Positions 1 to 10,329 of a stretch of DNA of 64,000 nucleotides are shown here, one piece after another. This DNA is from Theropithecus gelada (taxonomy: Eukaryota > Chordata > Mammalia > Primates > Cercopithecidae), in contig NC_037670.1 of the NCBI RefSeq assembly GCF_003255815.1, forward strand, positions 67,603,742 through 67,667,741, in the 5' to 3' direction. The notes beneath the pieces are model-generated. The model did no database searches. It worked only from the letters and a program-made list of their open reading frames with translations, and was not told where the DNA came from. The position numbers and the translations under genes were made by a program. Numbering within the stretch: position 1 is the stretch's first letter; the number at the start of each line of letters is the position of its first letter.

Positions 1-544
1 AACATCACACGTTTGGAAATAAAACCTCATACAATATCTGAATTTATGGATAAAAAAGGAAATAATGGGAACAAGATCATATTTAAAACTGAGGGAGGAT
101 GAGAATGACATTTATCATAATTTGTGGGATGCAGTTAAAATAGACTGACGTGGACATTTATAATTTCTGTGCTGACTTAGTAAAGTTGAAAGTGCACATA
201 TCCCAAAACAAGGTACTTCGTATCCTAGCTCTAGACCCCAGACGCAGAAACTCTTGTCCACACGCTGCACAGGAAATTATCTTTAAGAAGGTTGTAGAGG
301 CCAGGTCTGTCCTAGAAAATTGTGATAGGTAAACGTGGTTGTGGTATTTACAGTGATAAGAGACAATATTTAACAACTTGCATGGTATAAGTTATTAATA
401 CATAAATCTAAGTAAAAATTCCTTTTTTTAGATAGAACATTATTATATTACGTAGTGCTTACCAAGCAATGTAAATTAGACTGTAAACTTTTTATCAACT
501 CTAATAATTTCTAATTTAAAAAGAAATGTTAATTGTGGCAAAAT
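1..544. other. Unassigned AT-rich sequence
   Basis: I recognise no repeat family and no convincing gene here. Short frames occur on both strands over roughly 150-376 but overlap each other and lack features of a real protein. The segment may be unique DNA or a very old repeat. Confidence 0.4.
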
Positions 545-1130
545 GCAGATAACAAAAGTCACCATCTTAACCCTTCTCAAGGGCACAGTTCAGTGACATT
601 AAATATATTCATATTATTGTGCAACCATCACCACCATCCATTTCCAGAATTATTTACATCTTGCAAAACTGAAGCTGTGCCCATTAAACCCTAACTCCCT
701 ATTCTCTCCTATACCCAGCCCCTGACAAACTCCATTCTACTTTCTGTTTCTGTGGGTTTCACCACACTAATTACCTCACATGAGTAGAATCACACTGTAT
801 TTGTCCTTTCATGTCTGGCTTCTTTCACTTAGCATAATTTCCTTGAGATTCTTTCATGTGCTTTCAGTTCTTCTGGGTATATGCCCAGTAGTGGAATTAC
901 TGGATCTTGTGGTAATTTTATTTTCAATTTTTTAAGGAATTGCCATATTGTTTTCCATAGCAACTGCACCATTTTACCTTCCCACCAATAGTGCACAAGA
1001 GTTCCCAATTCTCCACAGCCTCACCAACACTTGTTATTTTCCTCTTGTGGTTTGTTTTTTTGTTTTTACATAGTAGCCATCCTAATGGGTGTGAGGTAAT
1101 ATCTCACTGTGGTTTCTAATTTTTTTAAGT
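545..1130 (-). mobile_element. Old L1 (L1M) 3' region, antisense
   Basis: Read on the minus strand this is the end of L1 ORF2 plus 3' UTR. The plus strand shows the standard antisense landmarks in order: a 'gcaaccatcaccaccatcca' stretch, 'gcataatttccttgagattc', 'gggtatatgcccagtagtgg', the 'cattttaccttcccaccaat' segment and 'ggtgtgaggtaatatctcac'. It is 5'-truncated and diverged. The exact L1M subfamily is not determined. Confidence 0.85.
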
Positions 1131-1364
1131 AATTATTTGTTCAATATTTTGTCTGCTGAAGCTGTTACAAGCAAAATGGTGCCATGATTTAACATGGAAA
1201 TTTTTCTAGCTCTTTCACTAATTTCCCCATTAAGTTGGTAGCCATTAGGTGACTTGTAGTTATAAATAGTAGAAATTTTCTCTTACTATCAATGAAATTA
1301 CTTATGGTTCTGAATAATTTCTCTGTTTCTGTGGCACAATAACTGTAAAAATGACATTCTACTT

Positions 1365-1800
1365 AGTAAAATAAGCCTGGCACAGGAAGATAAATAGTGC
1401 ATGATCTCACTTTTATGTGAAATCTTAAAAAAAAAAAGAAGAAGAAGAAGAAGAACTCATAGAAACAGAGAGTGAAATGGTGGTTGCCAGAGGCTAGGGC
1501 AATGGGGAGCCAGTTGGGGAGATGTTAGTTCAAGGGTGCAAAGTTTCAGTTCGACAGGAGGAATAAACTCAAAAATCTATTGCACAGCATGGTGACTACA
1601 GTTAATAGTAATGTACTGTCTACCTGAAAATCACTAAGAGAGTAGAAAATATTCTCATCATGAAAATAATAAATATGTGAGGTGATGGATATGTTAACTA
1701 GCTTGATTTAATCATTCCACAATGTATACATATATAAAAACATCACGTTTTACATCATAAATATATACAATTCTGTCATCCATCAATTTAAAACAATTAA
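1365..1800 (+). mobile_element. Old L1 (L1M) 3' end, sense
   Basis: This matches the terminal part of an L1M 3' UTR in sense: 'gtgcatgatctcacttttat', the 'gtggttgccagaggctaggg' stretch, 'gatgttagttcaagggtgca', 'caggaggaataaactcaaaa' and 'gtgatggatatgttaactag'. A short A-run followed by about five GAA units lies at 1427-1455. It is in the opposite orientation to the neighbouring L1 at 545-1130, so these are separate insertions or a rearranged pair. Confidence 0.85.
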
Positions 1801-2150
1801 ACATAATTTTTTTAATTCCAATCCTTACATAACTGCCTGTGATTTTTGTATATCTGTTTGTCTTTTATCAGATGAGTCTTCAATATCATTATTGAAATAT
1901 TATATCTAATTAGCTGATTTTTGTTAGTTTTTGTTAACTTTCAAACCCAAGCTTGACAAGTCTTAGAATTCATTAAATTAAATATCTTAAATGTGTATTG
2001 TATTTTTTTCCTTTTCTCATCAAACAAAAACTGTATTTTCCTATAATTTATTAGGTATTTGAAAATGTTCTTTTAGATTTAATTTTTTTGGTGTCAACTG
2101 GTATTCTGTGTGTATGTAGTCAGTTTAAGCTAGTTATGATATGCATAACT
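1801..2150. other. Unassigned AT-rich sequence
   Basis: Low-GC sequence between an L1 end and a GC-richer block. I see no gene, no recognisable repeat and no tandem structure. Confidence 0.35.
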
Positions 2151-2900
2151 AGTGGCTGGGGCCCAGGTGGCTCCAAGTTGGCCTCATTCTGGGATGAATA
2201 GCCCCATCTTCACACATGGGTGACTGACCTGCAGCAAGACCAAATGCACAGTTGCTACAGGCACAGGTGTGGAGGGCTGGAAGAGACACAACGTCCCTAG
2301 AAGAGGCAAGTCGCACAATTATCAATACAGTATGAGTCCATCCAGGGAAGGTCAAAAGCAGGCAAAACTATACAATGCGCTGCTCAGGGACTCAAATGCA
2401 GGGATTCAAAAACTGTAAAGCAAAGAAAGGAAAAAGATTAAGACAAAATTCAGGAAGCTAGTTAGCTCCATACGGAGAGACAGTGATGTGACTGGGGAGA
2501 CCTAGAGCGGGTATAAGGGCATATCTCACATTATAGAATCTTTTGTAAAATAAGGGAATCTCTGCAGGTCACCATGCAGCATGCCATGTCCATGCTCGAA
2601 TGTTCACTGCCCTCCCTGTTTTATAGCAGGGCCCCGACACTGACTCATATATTATCTAGATAGGACATTTTCAGTACTCCTGACTACATCCTACAAAAGG
2701 AGGGATTAACTAAGTTATTTGGAATTATCATGATTGGCTTAGCTGGCATTACCAATGTAGGGTAATTAAAGACCAACAGAATAATAATGAATGAGAAATG
2801 TTAAAATTTTCTGAAGCCATAGGATTGTTTCACCAATTACATTGGATTATTATTTTTAATTTTTTGGAGCTGTTTCTGTTGCTATAGAAATAAACAATAA
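2151..2900. other. Unassigned sequence, moderate GC
   Basis: A stretch containing small frames on the minus strand (68-78 codons) that resemble nothing I know. It could include an old LTR, but I cannot name one. There is no Alu, L1, MIR or L2 signature. Confidence 0.3.
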
Positions 2901-4860
2901 GGCACATGACTGTGCCCTTTGGAAGAAGTCTTGCCTGCAGCCTCATTCTGAAGACAGCATCTCTGGAAGATAGCATTTCTGTGGGCATCAAGGGCCTGGA
3001 GGAGGCATTTTTCTCTTTCCAGGGGCCCAGGAGAATGTCTCCATTCTCTTGGGCAGCACCAGTCACCTCACTATGGTTTCCAGAGCCGGTAGCTGGTGCC
3101 CATTTTATGAATGCAATCTGGACCCTAGTCCCACCTCCTTCTTGTCCTGTGCAACCTTAGGCAGCATGCTCACCCTCCAGGAACCTCAGGTCCTGTCTGC
3201 AGTGCTGGTCACTGTGTCAGTGTGGCCTGAAGGAGGGAGGGCAGCCACATAGTCTAGGGTCTGATGGGCTTTCCCCAGGCCCTGGTGAGTCCCACAGCCT
3301 CTCCCCTCCACCACTCGCTGAGTCTACAGCCCAGTCGTGTGGGCCATGCCCTGTCTAAGGACACACACCCATATGACCTCATACCTATGTGACCTGTCTG
3401 GCTCCAGGTCACCCTGACCCCACATCTGTTCCAAAAACCAGTGCAAGTACCTGCCCACTTCCACATCAAACAAACTAACCGCCACTACCTATGCTGAATT
3501 TTGCACGTATTCCCTTGTTCTGTCAGGAGGTAGAAAGGAGGGGTACCTAGATTCGGGGGACTATACTCACCCCCAGTGGCCAGGGCTCTGGATTCCCCTT
3601 CACCAGATGTCCCAGGACAGCTCACAAACTCCCACCATCCCGGCCATAATCAGCCTTCCCTCTGGTAATTCTGGGACCACAGCAATGGACGGTGAGTTTA
3701 GGGGCTCCAATTTTCTCTGTGAAATCTGAAAGGACACAAGTGAGATCGTGATCTAAAGCTGTGGGAACACTTAGAACCTTCTCGGTCCCAATGGGAGGCA
3801 GCCAATTGTCCAAAGACACAGAGATCTCACAAGAAGAAGGAATCAGGGCAAAGCCCCTAAGGGCAATGCCAGGGAATTGGGAGGAGAAGGTCTCTGCTCC
3901 ACCCTCCTCCACACAGCCCCTGGCCACCTCTCTCAGGCTGGGCTGTTATGGGCATGAAAGGAAGGCTTTGAAGAGAGTGGGCCACCCAGTGTTACTGAGT
4001 GCCTTCACAGGGCTGGGGGATCCTTCCCCTTCTGATGCAGCATCCTCTAGCACAGGCCCTCTACAGTGGGTAACAGGCACAGGTCCCTGGGACTGCCCAC
4101 TGGAAAAGCAGGTGTATGGTGTCCATTATGGCAAAAGTAGCAGCTGCCATGCCTGGCCCATAAGACATAGTGGCAAAAGTCCTGAGACAGCATCCTGAAC
4201 CTGACCCCGGCAGTGCCTGCTGCAGGGTCCTAGCATGGTGTCAGCTCTGGGGCAGCTCAGCACTGGGAAGGGGCAGCGGTCCTGGCCCCACAGGCTCTAA
4301 GCCTCTTGCCAGCCACCCCCAGCTCAACTTGAAATGGCTGTTACCATCCAGGATTAAATAACTTTTCTGTTTAAATGGGTAGAATTGATTTCTCAAGTCC
4401 CCAGCATAGACCATGTCCAACTGTATTTGCTTGTTAATCATGATGCTGGTTGTCCATCAAGAGATCAATAGCTTCTTTGATATTTCACAAGCCAGAGTTG
4501 TCCAGCTTTCCAGGGGACCCCAGGAAGATAATGACAGCACAGTTGCACACGATATCTGTTTCATGTGGACACCAGCCTGATCTGGGATAAGGCAAAGCCA
4601 TGCACAGGGTCTGTGGGGCAGCAGGGGCTGCAAGCACAAGGGCGCACAGCTGGCCCTTGAGTGGCATCTGATCCTCTGTTTGCACCTTGTATATGTCACC
4701 CAGGACTTCAGGATCCATAGTGTTTGCAGGGAACCTTCTAGATGCCAGGGAGGTGATTGTTGCTAGAAATGGAAAAGCCAGTAAACATCGCAGGAGGAAG
4801 TGAACAGTGAACCTGGGCCTGTCTTAGTGTCTTCTCAGCTCCCAGGAACACTTTGGAGAG
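2901..4860. other. Repeat-poor GC-richer block without a recognised gene
   Basis: About 2 kb free of the usual interspersed repeats and clearly GC-richer than its surroundings. It contains several frames of 60-145 codons on both strands, such as 3761-4198 (+) and 3622-3927 (-), which overlap one another and show no domain I can name. On the minus strand, a pyrimidine-rich stretch ending in AG near 4764 precedes an ATG at 4718 that opens a 77-codon frame. This is acceptor-like, but a single such site is weak evidence. It could be unique regulatory or lncRNA sequence, or an unrecognised old LTR. Confidence 0.35.
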
Positions 4861-4861
4861 C

Positions 4862-4995
4862 CCTGCATCAGTAGCCAGTGTTTCATTCAGTCCAAATTCC
4901 TCATAACCATCTTCCTAGCTGATGGTATGATGTCAGCATTTGTCTCTGCGCCCAATCCCACGGTGGGGCTGTGAGTTACAGGCACAGAGCTGAGC
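4862..4995 (-). repeat. Possible MIR remnant, antisense
   Basis: Weak resemblance to the antisense MIR core: a 'cagtagccagtgtttcattc' start, a 'cctcataaccatcttc' equivalent of the Hispanic-like middle, then 'ggcacagagctgag'. It is heavily diverged and may be spurious. Confidence 0.3.
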
Positions 4996-5011
4996 AAGGC
5001 ACAGGCTGTGT

Positions 5012-5160
5012 GTTAGGCTATTCTTGTGTTGCTATAAAGAAGTGCCTGAGGATGGGTAATTTAGAAAGAAAAGAGGTTTAATTGGCTTATGGTTCTGCAG
5101 GCTGCACAGGAAGCATGATGCCAGCATCTGCTCAGTTTCTGAGAGTCCTCAGGGAGCTTC
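5012..5160 (-). mobile_element. MaLR-type LTR fragment, antisense
   Basis: The segment 'ttgctataaagaagtgcctg', 'ggatgggtaatttagaaaga' and 'aaagaggtttaattggctta' is the antisense 3' part of THE1/MST/MLT-type LTRs. Only about 150 bp remains. Confidence 0.75.
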
Positions 5161-5335
5161 CAAGCATGGCCAGTAGAGTCAGGAAGGCTCCCTGGAGGTA
5201 GTGATGTTTGATCCAAGTGTTGTCAGATCCACATCTAATCAGATGAGCAAACAGGGCATATGGGATTTCAGGCAGAGTCAACTGCATGAACAAAATCAAG
5301 GAGATGTGGAAAAAACACACAGTGAATTTCACAAT
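5160..5335 (-). mobile_element. L2 LINE fragment, antisense
   Basis: 'aaggctccctggaggtagtg', followed by 'gatttcaggcagagtcaact' and 'gcatgaacaaaatcaaggag', resembles the antisense L2 3' part (the familiar 'cttcctggaggaggtgac ... ttccaggcagaggga' pattern). It is strongly diverged. Confidence 0.45.
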
Positions 5336-5474
5336 CTTCCATTTTTATGTGGTTGGAACCAAGGCACCAGAGGTGCTTGGGTGGATCTTTTTGGGCCCCG
5401 TATGTGACAATGTTCATGAGGACATATTTGAAGAGCCCACTGGAACATAAAAGACAACAGTTTTGCCTACAGAA

Positions 5475-5650
5475 CAGCTGGATTTGTGTCCTGGTTTTGT
5501 CACTCACTAGCTTAATAATCTCAAGTGCCCATTGGTTTTCTAAGACTCATTTTCCTCCTTTGGATGGAGTTGTAATCACTCCTCCCTTCCCAACTCCCAG
5601 GGCTGTTGTGAAGATGAGATGAGATCATGCATATTTTGGTGCTGGGGAAG
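5475..5650 (+). repeat. MIR SINE, sense
   Basis: Shows the MIR order in sense: 'tttgtcactcactagctt', then 'ctaagactcattttcctcc', then 'gggctgttgtgaagatgaga' and 'tgagatcatgcatattttgg'. This is a tRNA-derived, mammal-wide SINE, not a tRNA gene. Confidence 0.75.
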
Positions 5651-5699
5651 CATCCCACTACAGAAAGACACAAATGGCACATTTAACTGGATCTTGCCA

Positions 5700-5835
5700 C
5701 ACGTGAAGACATCTACACTCACATATACGTACACTCACTTACCTAGGCACATGTACATGCTAAGCCACATGTTCCACACATGTGCACAGGTGACCAGGCA
5801 GACACACACCACAAGCACACACGTGCACTGCAGAG
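5700..5835. repeat. CA-rich low-complexity segment
   Basis: Alternating CA/CAT-rich sequence with many cacatg/acac steps. It is a degenerate dinucleotide-type repeat. The 73-codon frame across it is Thr/His-rich and is an artefact of composition. Confidence 0.7.
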
Positions 5836-5960
5836 TATGATTGAGCATTAAAAGTCGTTATTTGCAATGAGAACTAATAAAGAAATGTATTAAAATGTTA
5901 GGTGGAAAGTGTAGGCTTCAAATCATATCAAAAGTGGGATAAAAATTATGTAAAAATGTA

Positions 5961-6420
5961 TGTTGTTGAATGAATTGCGTCCCCTCAAAAAATACGTCAA
6001 GTCTTAACTCCTGTACCTGTGAGTGTGACATTGTTTGGAAACACGATCTTTGTAGATGCAGTCAAATTAAGATGAGGTCATGATGGATTAGGGTAGGCCC
6101 TAGTCTAATGACTTACGAGGAGAGAGAGATTTGGAGACATGCAGAGGTGTGGACACACACAGGGAGAAGGCCCTGTGATGAAGGAGCCAGAGATTGGAGA
6201 GACACACCTACAAACCAAGGAACACCAAAGAGAGCCGACAACTGCCAGACCCTAGAAGAGGTGAGGAAGGAACTGCCCCTGGAGCCTCCAGAGAGAGCAT
6301 GGCCCTGCCAACACCATGATTTTGGACTTCCCAGCCCCTACAACAAGAAATAAGAATCTGTTACTTTAAGTTACCCAGTTTGTGGTCAATTGTTAGGGCA
6401 GCCCCAGGAAACTCATACAA
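5961..6420 (+). mobile_element. MLT1 (ERVL-MaLR) solo LTR, sense
   Basis: A near-complete LTR of about 460 bp. It opens with 'tgttgttgaatgaattgcgt', passes through 'tgacattgtttggaaacacg', 'agatgaggtcatgatggatt' and 'aagagagccgacaactgcca', and ends 'cccagtttgtggtcaattgt' to 'actcataca'. These are the diagnostic MLT1 landmarks. I see no internal sequence, so it is a solo LTR. No clean target-site duplication is visible, as expected for its age. Confidence 0.88.
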
Positions 6421-6444
6421 TATCGAAACAAAAAGCAGTCTGCC

Positions 6445-6525
6445 ACCTGTGGTCCCACCTGCTGGGGAGGCTGAGGTGGGAGGATCGCCTGAGCCCAGGA
6501 GCTCGAGGCTGCAGGGAGCTAGGAA
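6445..6525 (+). mobile_element. Alu-monomer fragment, sense
   Basis: About 80 bp of Alu/7SL-type sequence, 'gctggggaggctgaggtggg' then 'aggatcgcctgagcccagga', without either end and without an A-tail. It is attached just after the MLT1 LTR. A fragment this short without a tail suggests deletion or a repair-mediated insertion. Confidence 0.75.
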
Positions 6526-7022
6526 GGTGCTAAATAAGGAATTAGACAAAGGAATTAACCAAGTAATAACTCTTGTTCTTTCATCTCTGAATCTCTATAA
6601 TCGTAATTATCTGAAATATCAATATTCAGCTTCTTCTACTACTTACATTTTTCAAACCCAAGCCAGATGGCACTGGTCATGCTCTGAGTGCTTCTATCTG
6701 CCCAGAAAGGTCCTGTGAGGCCTGTCCAGATGTGACAGTCTTGAGTTGGAAGGAATTTTGTTGTGTTCGGAGCTCTCAGGTAGTCCTAGCTAGCCAGCTT
6801 CGCAGGTGCGATGTTTCCCCTTTGGTCCAATGCATGTCAAAGATGAGGCTTAGACACTGTCTGATGCTCAGTTTATTCTGGCATCACTCTTACAAGATGG
6901 ATATTGGGAGCAGGCTAGTGCCTTGGCTAGATTCAGTCAGGGGTCAGATGACCAGCTGACTGAGAGGGTGTCTGTCTGCAGACCATTCTCTGAGTTTGGG
7001 GGATTCTTCCCCTCACCACACC
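6526..7022. other. Unassigned sequence
   Basis: No recognised repeat or gene. A 75-codon plus-strand frame at 6732-6959 has no recognisable domain. Confidence 0.35.
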
Positions 7023-7176
7023 GTTTTTCTAAGAGGTGGGGTCATGCTATGTTTCCTAGGCTGGAGTGCAATAGCACAACCATAGGTCACTACAGCCAAG
7101 TTCCTGGGCTCAAGAGATCCTCCTGCCTCAGCCTCCCAAGTAGCTGGCACTACAGGCATGTGCCATTGTGCCTGAC
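7023..7176 (-). mobile_element. FLAM/Alu-monomer, antisense
   Basis: One Alu-type arm read on the minus strand: 'aggctggagtgcaatagcac', 'tgggctcaagagatcctcct' and 'gcctcagcctcccaagtagc'. A single arm without the second half points to a free left Alu monomer (FLAM) or a truncated AluJ. It lies directly beside a dimeric Alu. Confidence 0.8.
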
Positions 7177-7187
7177 TTCTTCCATCC

Positions 7188-7490
7188 TTTTTTTTTTTTT
7201 TTTTTTTTTGAGATGGAGTCTTGCTCTGTCACCCAGGCTGGAGTGCAGTGGCATGATCTCAGCTCACTGCAACCTCTGCCTCCCAAATTCAAGCGATTCT
7301 CCCGCCTCAGCCTCCCAAGTAGCTGGGACTACAAGTGTGTGCCACCATATTTGGCTAATTTTTTATAGTTTTAGTAGGGACGAGGTTTCACCATGTTAGC
7401 CAGGATGGTCTCGATCTTCTGACCTCATGATCCACCCACCTTGGCCTCCCAAAGTGCTGGGATTACAGGCGTGAGCCATCATGCCCGACC
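7188..7490 (-). mobile_element. Full-length Alu (AluY/S-like), antisense
   Basis: Begins with a T-run at 7188 (the A-tail) and carries both arms, ending at 'gtgagccatcatgcccgacc'. The 'gatcttctgacctcatgatc' segment is the AluY-type diagnostic region allowing for mutation. The pol III A- and B-box region lies at the right end (5' end of the Alu). Confidence 0.93.
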
Positions 7491-7542
7491 TCTTACCCCT
7501 TTCTTAATCCTGTATTCAGTCTGGGTCCATTACCAGGTGTTT

Positions 7543-7613
7543 CTTTCATAAAGGCAGCTTAAGCTATTTCTGTAAGGGTGAGCTTACAGAAATAGTTTCA
7601 AGGTTTATGAAAG
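7543..7613. repeat. 71-nt inverted repeat (hairpin)
   Basis: An inner perfect 13-bp stem pairs 7564-7576 (ctatttctgtaag) with 7583-7595 (cttacagaaatag) across a 6-nt loop. An outer perfect 10-bp stem pairs 7543-7552 (ctttcataaa) with 7604-7613. An asymmetric internal loop of 11 and 8 nt separates them. The size resembles a pre-miRNA or an old palindromic DNA-transposon remnant. I recognise no known family. Confidence 0.8.
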
Positions 7614-7838
7614 CTGTATCTGCACTGAGGTGGCCTTATCCCCTAGAAATCCTGGGGCCAGGGTTGGAAATCCCCAAGCCAGGTTGCCTCATGCTGCTAA
7701 GAGACACATAGTGTCAGCCCTGCAAGATGTTTGAGTGGGCCTTATGGCTATTGTTAAACTTACAGCCACAATATCTCCTACAGATCTACCAAAGAACTTT
7801 ACAAATCAAAACATAGACCTTCCTGTAGCATAGAAGGT

Positions 7839-7871
7839 CTAGGAAGGTCTAGGAAGCATAGACCTTCCTAG
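7839..7871. repeat. 13-bp inverted repeat with 7-nt loop
   Basis: Positions 7839-7851 (ctaggaaggtcta) and 7859-7871 (tagaccttcctag) are perfect reverse complements. Part of the same motif also occurs at 7814-7824 and, as a direct copy, at 7834-7843. It may be a small local duplication followed by inversion. Confidence 0.85.
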
Positions 7872-8880
7872 TCTGTTAGGGAAAGTACAGGAGGTAGCTG
7901 AGTGTGGTGGAAGAAGATGCTGTCTGAGAGTCCCAACTGAATGCTGCCAGCCCAGCCTGTACTGCCGGCAGGTGACTCAGGCCATCACCCAGCTCCTACC
8001 TGGTGCTGCTGGAGTGCCCCTGTGCCTTGCCCACATGCCCCCAAGTCCCTCCAGGACCAGTGCTTTTCTACAGAGAGGTCTGTCCGCAGTCACAAGAACC
8101 TTACCAGTCCTCTTCCCATTGTCTGACTCTCTTGGCAATTTCACCTAATGAGAATTATACCAAAGGAGATGAGAATAAATAAAGCAGAGTAATCAATTAC
8201 AAACCCAAGCCATGGATACTAAATCAAAGGTAAACTGAGAAATTTCTTTGCATTTAGTGAGACTTAAAATTTTTGTGATGGTTAATGGAATTCTGCTGAG
8301 TTGAAGGCACTGTCTTTGATGCTTAGACCTCATGAAAATTCAATTGTGTGCTCAATGACATTAGAAAAATACACTGATCTTTTTATGGGGTGTGCTTTAT
8401 ACAGATCCATAGTTCGTCAGACACCCTCTTCCTGCAGACTTGTACCAAACCATGCATGGTGATGATTCTTTTAAAACATCTTACCTAAGAGTGAAATGAC
8501 TTTGCCTTTTCGTTGTATTTTCAATTTATTTCTGCCTCTTCCTTTTGTGGTTTCTTTTGTTCAAAAATCAGCATTGTATGCAGAATAGAAAGATGCAAAC
8601 ACTGGCATTGTGAAGCACTGGGTTCCAGTACCAGGCAAGTCTGGGCTCCCATTATATCACCTATGAAAAGTGGCAAGAAATAACTGTGTATTTGAAGGAG
8701 TTTTGCAAGCCTCGAGGGAGGAAATGCCTGTACAGTGCCATGTCCATGCATCTGCCTGAGGTTCTCCTGCCCTTTTTCCCTTGTCATTTTTGTCATTTTT
8801 AAACAGGAGATGGTCCCCCTCATCTCCTTTCACTCCACCCCAAACAAAAGAGACGATGCAGGAAGGGGAGGACCAGATAG
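7872..8880. other. Unassigned, mostly unique sequence
   Basis: No recognised repeat. The 100-codon minus-strand frame at 8521-8823 has no identifiable domain. It leads into the GC-rich block that follows. Confidence 0.35.
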
Positions 8881-9860
8881 GAGCAAATTGGAAAACAGTA
8901 AAGGCTGAAAGAGGAGCGCACCGGGCACAGTGGCGCGGTCGGTGCGCAGCTCTGGGGACTTCCTCAGGTTGCAGGGAGCATGGCTGGGCCTGGTGCAGAG
9001 GAGGCTCCCAGGAGAGGCAAAGGGATGTTGTTGTTTTGATAAGGGCAGGGGTTTAGGGGCAGTTGCCAGGCGAGAACTGGAGGGGGAAGAGGGATTCAGC
9101 AGAGGCTGGACCAGCTCCCGCTTGCTAGCTTCGTGCAGGAGGCTGTATCTCAGTTGCTTGGAAGATGGAAGGATTGGCGACGAGGCTGGAGGAACACTGG
9201 GCTGCGTGCACCAGCCATCTGGAGTAGTAGCTATTCTGGGCCCGAAACTGAAGAGACGGGGAGCAGGGTGTCCCCAGAACCATGGAAGAGAGGGTGCTAG
9301 CAAGTGGAGGAGGTTGGAGGGAAGGAGCAGAGGGGCGGAAGGCGGAGGCTCCAGGGGCTTGGAAGCAGATGGGTGTTCCGGGAAGGTAACCAGTGTTTGT
9401 TGGTTTCTGCGGAGGTAGCCTGATGCAGCCAAGTCCTACCGAGGCCCCGCATGGTCACAGCATCCCCATCAGGCAAGAGTAGGGCCTGTGGGGCCTCTCC
9501 TGCAAGTCCACGGCGACGAGAATGCTCCCTCCACCTTTGGGACGCGGAAGGGCTGGCGGGAGGGGGTTCTGCCTTTTCAGTTTATAGGAAACACATTAAA
9601 TGCCCCTGCCCATGGCAGCCGTTTGAGGAGAGGGTCGGCTATGTGCCGTCCACGGGCTCAGCGCTGACTCTGACCCAGGAGAAAACAAGACCAGGGAGTG
9701 GCAGAGGCAGCGCCCCTGCTGAAGAGGTCCCTGGGGGTGCCGCAGCTCTGGCCCATCTCAAACTCCACCCTTGTGCGATCCGAGAGCAGAGCCTGCTACT
9801 CGCCCTTCCTATCCCATCTCATTGCCTTCTAATCACCACAAAACAAAAAAGCAAATAAAA
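8881..9860. other. GC-rich block with a CpG cluster; possible promoter or lncRNA exon
   Basis: Repeat-free, purine-skewed and GC-rich, with a local CpG cluster at 8917-8950 and further CpGs near 9505-9560 and 9640-9680. Overlapping frames on opposite strands (8830-9432 minus, 200 codons; 8930-9418 plus, 162 codons) are most simply explained by the lack of A/T-rich stops, because their translations are low-complexity (Gly/Arg/Glu or Pro/Ser/Leu). I see no TATA box with confidence. Confidence 0.35.
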
Positions 9861-10159
9861 TTAAGTTGAGCCTTCTTCTCAGAAATAGCAGATTAGAAGA
9901 TGCTATTAAAATAAAAGCTTTAAATACATGAAGAAAACAAGCTTAAAGCTTCATAGTGAGTGATGTAAGTGGTTTAAATTCCATTTTTATTAAAAGCAAA
10001 ATACAAAGAAATGCAGCTTTCTACATGAAATGTCACAGATACTTACTTTCAAATCTTCATTTAAGTCGTCTCTTCCCAAAATACCCTGTTCATACTGCTA
10101 CCTGCATTGCAGTATTATGTTTCTGGATGAGCAACTTCCATAAAGATATGCATTCTTTC

Positions 10160-10320
10160 TGAATTAGCATAGAGATTTAATGCAATTGCACTCCAGTGGA
10201 ATTCATTTGAACTAAAAAATGTACTCCTAAAATTCATCTGAAAGACTAAATAATGAGATTGCTGAGAAACTTTTAAAAATGAAAAGTAGTAAGAGAGCTT
10301 GTCCTTTAGGGTAACTTTAA
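10160..10320 (+). mobile_element. L1 ORF2 fragment, sense (old)
   Basis: 'gagatttaatgcaattgca', 'cctaaaattcatctgaaaga' and 'taatgagattgctgagaaac' match the sense ORF2 3' part (the 'aaaattcatatggaa...' region) of old L1M/HAL1 elements. It is heavily decayed. Confidence 0.55.
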
Positions 10321-10329
10321 ATGATTCGT

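Noticed and set aside
3761..4198. 145-codon frame in the repeat-free block
   Set aside because: No domain, and it overlaps a minus-strand frame (3622-3927). Kept only as a note in the block entry.
6923..7399. 158-codon frame with Alu-encoded text
   Set aside because: Runs through two antisense Alu elements. Such readings occur at most Alus and are not genes.
8830..9432. 200-codon minus-strand frame opposite a 162-codon plus-strand frame
   Set aside because: Both are low-complexity (Pro/Ser/Leu and Gly/Arg/Glu) and each mirrors the other in a GC-rich block. I see no domain, signal peptide or conserved motif.
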